Positions 5,264-6,146 of a stretch of DNA of 6,146 bases are shown one piece after another. Every line of letters begins with the position of its first letter. Positions within the stretch are counted from its first letter, which is position 1. The notes beneath the pieces were generated by a model that did not search any database, was not told the DNA's origin, and worked only from the letters and a program-made list of their open reading frames with translations. A program made the position numbers and the translations under genes. The DNA is from an uncultured Bacteroidota bacterium (GTDB taxonomy: Bacteria > Bacteroidota > Bacteroidia > Bacteroidales > SZUA-534), in contig CALABN010000220.1 in assembly GCA_937885735.1 (NCBI GenBank), forward strand, positions 1 to 6,146, given 5' to 3'.

Positions 5264-6016
5264 ATGGATGAGAAAAATCAAAAAGTTGAAGTTCCAATGG
5301 AACAAAAGTTGAAGAACCTCTATGACCTTCAACAAGTTCAGACTGAAATCAACAAAATCAAGAGTTTGCGTGGCGAACTTCCACTTGAAGTGCAAGACCT
5401 TGAGGACGAACTTGCAGGATTGAGCACCCGCATCGAGAATCTTAAGGAAGAAGTCAAGACTATTGAGCAAAACATTGTAAACGAGAAGCATAAGATTGCT
5501 CAATCGCAAGAAGATATCAAGAAATATCAATCGCAACAAGACAATGTCCGCAACAACCGCGAATATGATTCCTTGTCAAAGGAGATTGAATTCCAGTCAC
5601 TTGAAATTGAATTGAGCGAAAAGCACATTCGTGAGTTCAATGCCGATTTGGAACACAAGAAAGAACAAATTGAAAGTTCTGAAACCAAATACGCTGAACG
5701 CAACAGCGACCTTGAAATGAAGCGTGGCGAACTTGACAGCATCATTTCTGAAACTCAAAAGAAGGAAGACGAACTTCTTGCAAAGGAAGCAGAGATTGAG
5801 AAACTCATCGACGAGCGTTACCTTACCGCATTCCACCGCATCAGCGGCAATGTCCGCAACGGCTTGGCAGTTGTAACCGTTCAACGTGATGCTTGCGGCG
5901 GTTGCTTCAACAAGATTCCACCACAGCGTCAAGTAGATATCCGTTCACGCAAGCGCATCATCGTTTGCGAGTACTGCGGCCGTATTTTGGTTGACGCAGG
6001 CTTGGCTGAATTGTAA
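5264..6016 (+). CDS. Coiled-coil protein with C-terminal C4 zinc ribbon (CT398/DUF164 type)
   Basis: The 250-residue protein is almost entirely charged alpha-helix from about residue 15 to 195, with the Glu/Lys/Gln heptad character of a long antiparallel coiled coil, followed by a zinc ribbon. The four ligands are Cys211 and Cys214 (CGGC) and Cys235 and Cys238 (CEYC). The family signature NNREYDSLSKEIE (97-109) is present. The architecture matches the CT398-like zinc-ribbon family, cytoplasmic and without signal peptide; proposed roles include nucleic-acid binding and links to secretion or flagellar/sigma-54 proteins in Chlamydia and Helicobacter, but none is settled for Bacteroidota. The gene follows nif3 by 4 bp and is closed by a strong terminator. 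Codon use is richer in AT-ending and 'optimal' codons (many GAA, CAA, CTT) than in nif3, which together with its own promoter suggests higher expression. ATG 5264 is the first in frame after the nif3 stop. Confidence 0.9.
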   Translation: MDEKNQKVEVPMEQKLKNLYDLQQVQTEINKIKSLRGELPLEVQDLEDELAGLSTRIENLKEEVKTIEQNIVNEKHKIAQSQEDIKKYQSQQDNVRNNREYDSLSKEIEFQSLEIELSEKHIREFNADLEHKKEQIESSETKYAERNSDLEMKRGELDSIISETQKKEDELLAKEAEIEKLIDERYLTAFHRISGNVRNGLAVVTVQRDACGGCFNKIPPQRQVDIRSRKRIIVCEYCGRILVDAGLAEL

Positions 6017-6040
6017 TAAAAGGCTATCAATAAAAAACAG

Positions 6041-6069
6041 GGATTGTCCGTCGGGCAATCCTTTTTTTT
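6041..6069 (+). terminator. Strong intrinsic terminator after the zinc-ribbon gene
   Basis: The stem GGATTGTCC (6041-6049) / GGGCAATCC (6053-6061), 9 bp with one G-T wobble and a 3-base loop, is followed by eight T residues (6062-6069). It begins 24 bp after the stop codon and ends the nif3/zinc-ribbon unit. Confidence 0.9.
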
Positions 6070-6109
6070 GTCCATTAGCCAAACAAAACGTATTTTCAAG
6101 GCGCAAAAT

Positions 6110-6146
6110 ATGGATAGACTGGCAAAAACGATATGTGCATTTTTCC
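6110..6146 (+). CDS. Possible start of a further gene (runs off the window)
   Basis: An ATG at 6110-6112 opens a frame of 12 codons (MDRLAKTICAFF) to the window edge, 40 bp after the terminator. The basic start followed by hydrophobic residues could be the beginning of a signal peptide. The stretch is too short to tell a gene from chance. Confidence 0.2.
   Translation, partial: MDRLAKTICAFF

Overview
The window looks like a piece of a Bacteroidota (probably Bacteroidales) chromosome of moderate GC. Three things point there: the start of a GldH lipoprotein gene, AT-rich gene starts without clear Shine-Dalgarno sites, and a Bacteroidota-type -7 box (TAnnTTTG) ahead of the last complete gene. 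Most of the window is core housekeeping sequence. The unusual part is the first ~1.1 kb.

Left part, minus strand (1-1606). Reading right to left there is a peroxiredoxin-fold gene (1019-1606), then three inverted repeats, the last being an intrinsic terminator (881-912). Next comes a GC-rich reading frame for a beta-strand-ladder surface-protein fragment (241-861), and then the 5' part of gldH (1-278), which runs off the window. The peroxiredoxin-like protein lacks the peroxidatic cysteine loop and may have a displaced C-terminus. The beta-ladder fragment has no proper start or end and differs in base composition from its surroundings, so it is probably foreign or degraded sequence, or an assembly join. 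gldH carries an 8-bp tandem repeat inside its coding region and a 7-bp repeat just ahead of its start codon.

Centre (1607-1855). This AT-rich divergent intergenic region must supply promoters for both the peroxiredoxin-like gene and rsmA. It contains a near-perfect 23-bp dyad that could be an operator.

Right part, plus strand (1856-6146). rsmA (16S rRNA dimethyltransferase) and mgtE (Mg2+ transporter) are 3 bp apart and form one operon. A terminator-like hairpin follows, ending 15 bp before a nif3/DUF34 metal-binding gene. Four bases further on is a coiled-coil C4 zinc-ribbon gene, which probably also has its own promoter inside the 3' end of nif3. A strong terminator closes this unit, and a possible new gene starts at 6110. 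Together the genes serve ribosome maturation, magnesium supply and poorly understood metal or nucleic-acid functions. I see no defence system, CRISPR array, tRNA/rRNA or transposase gene, and nothing that amounts to a clearly new system.
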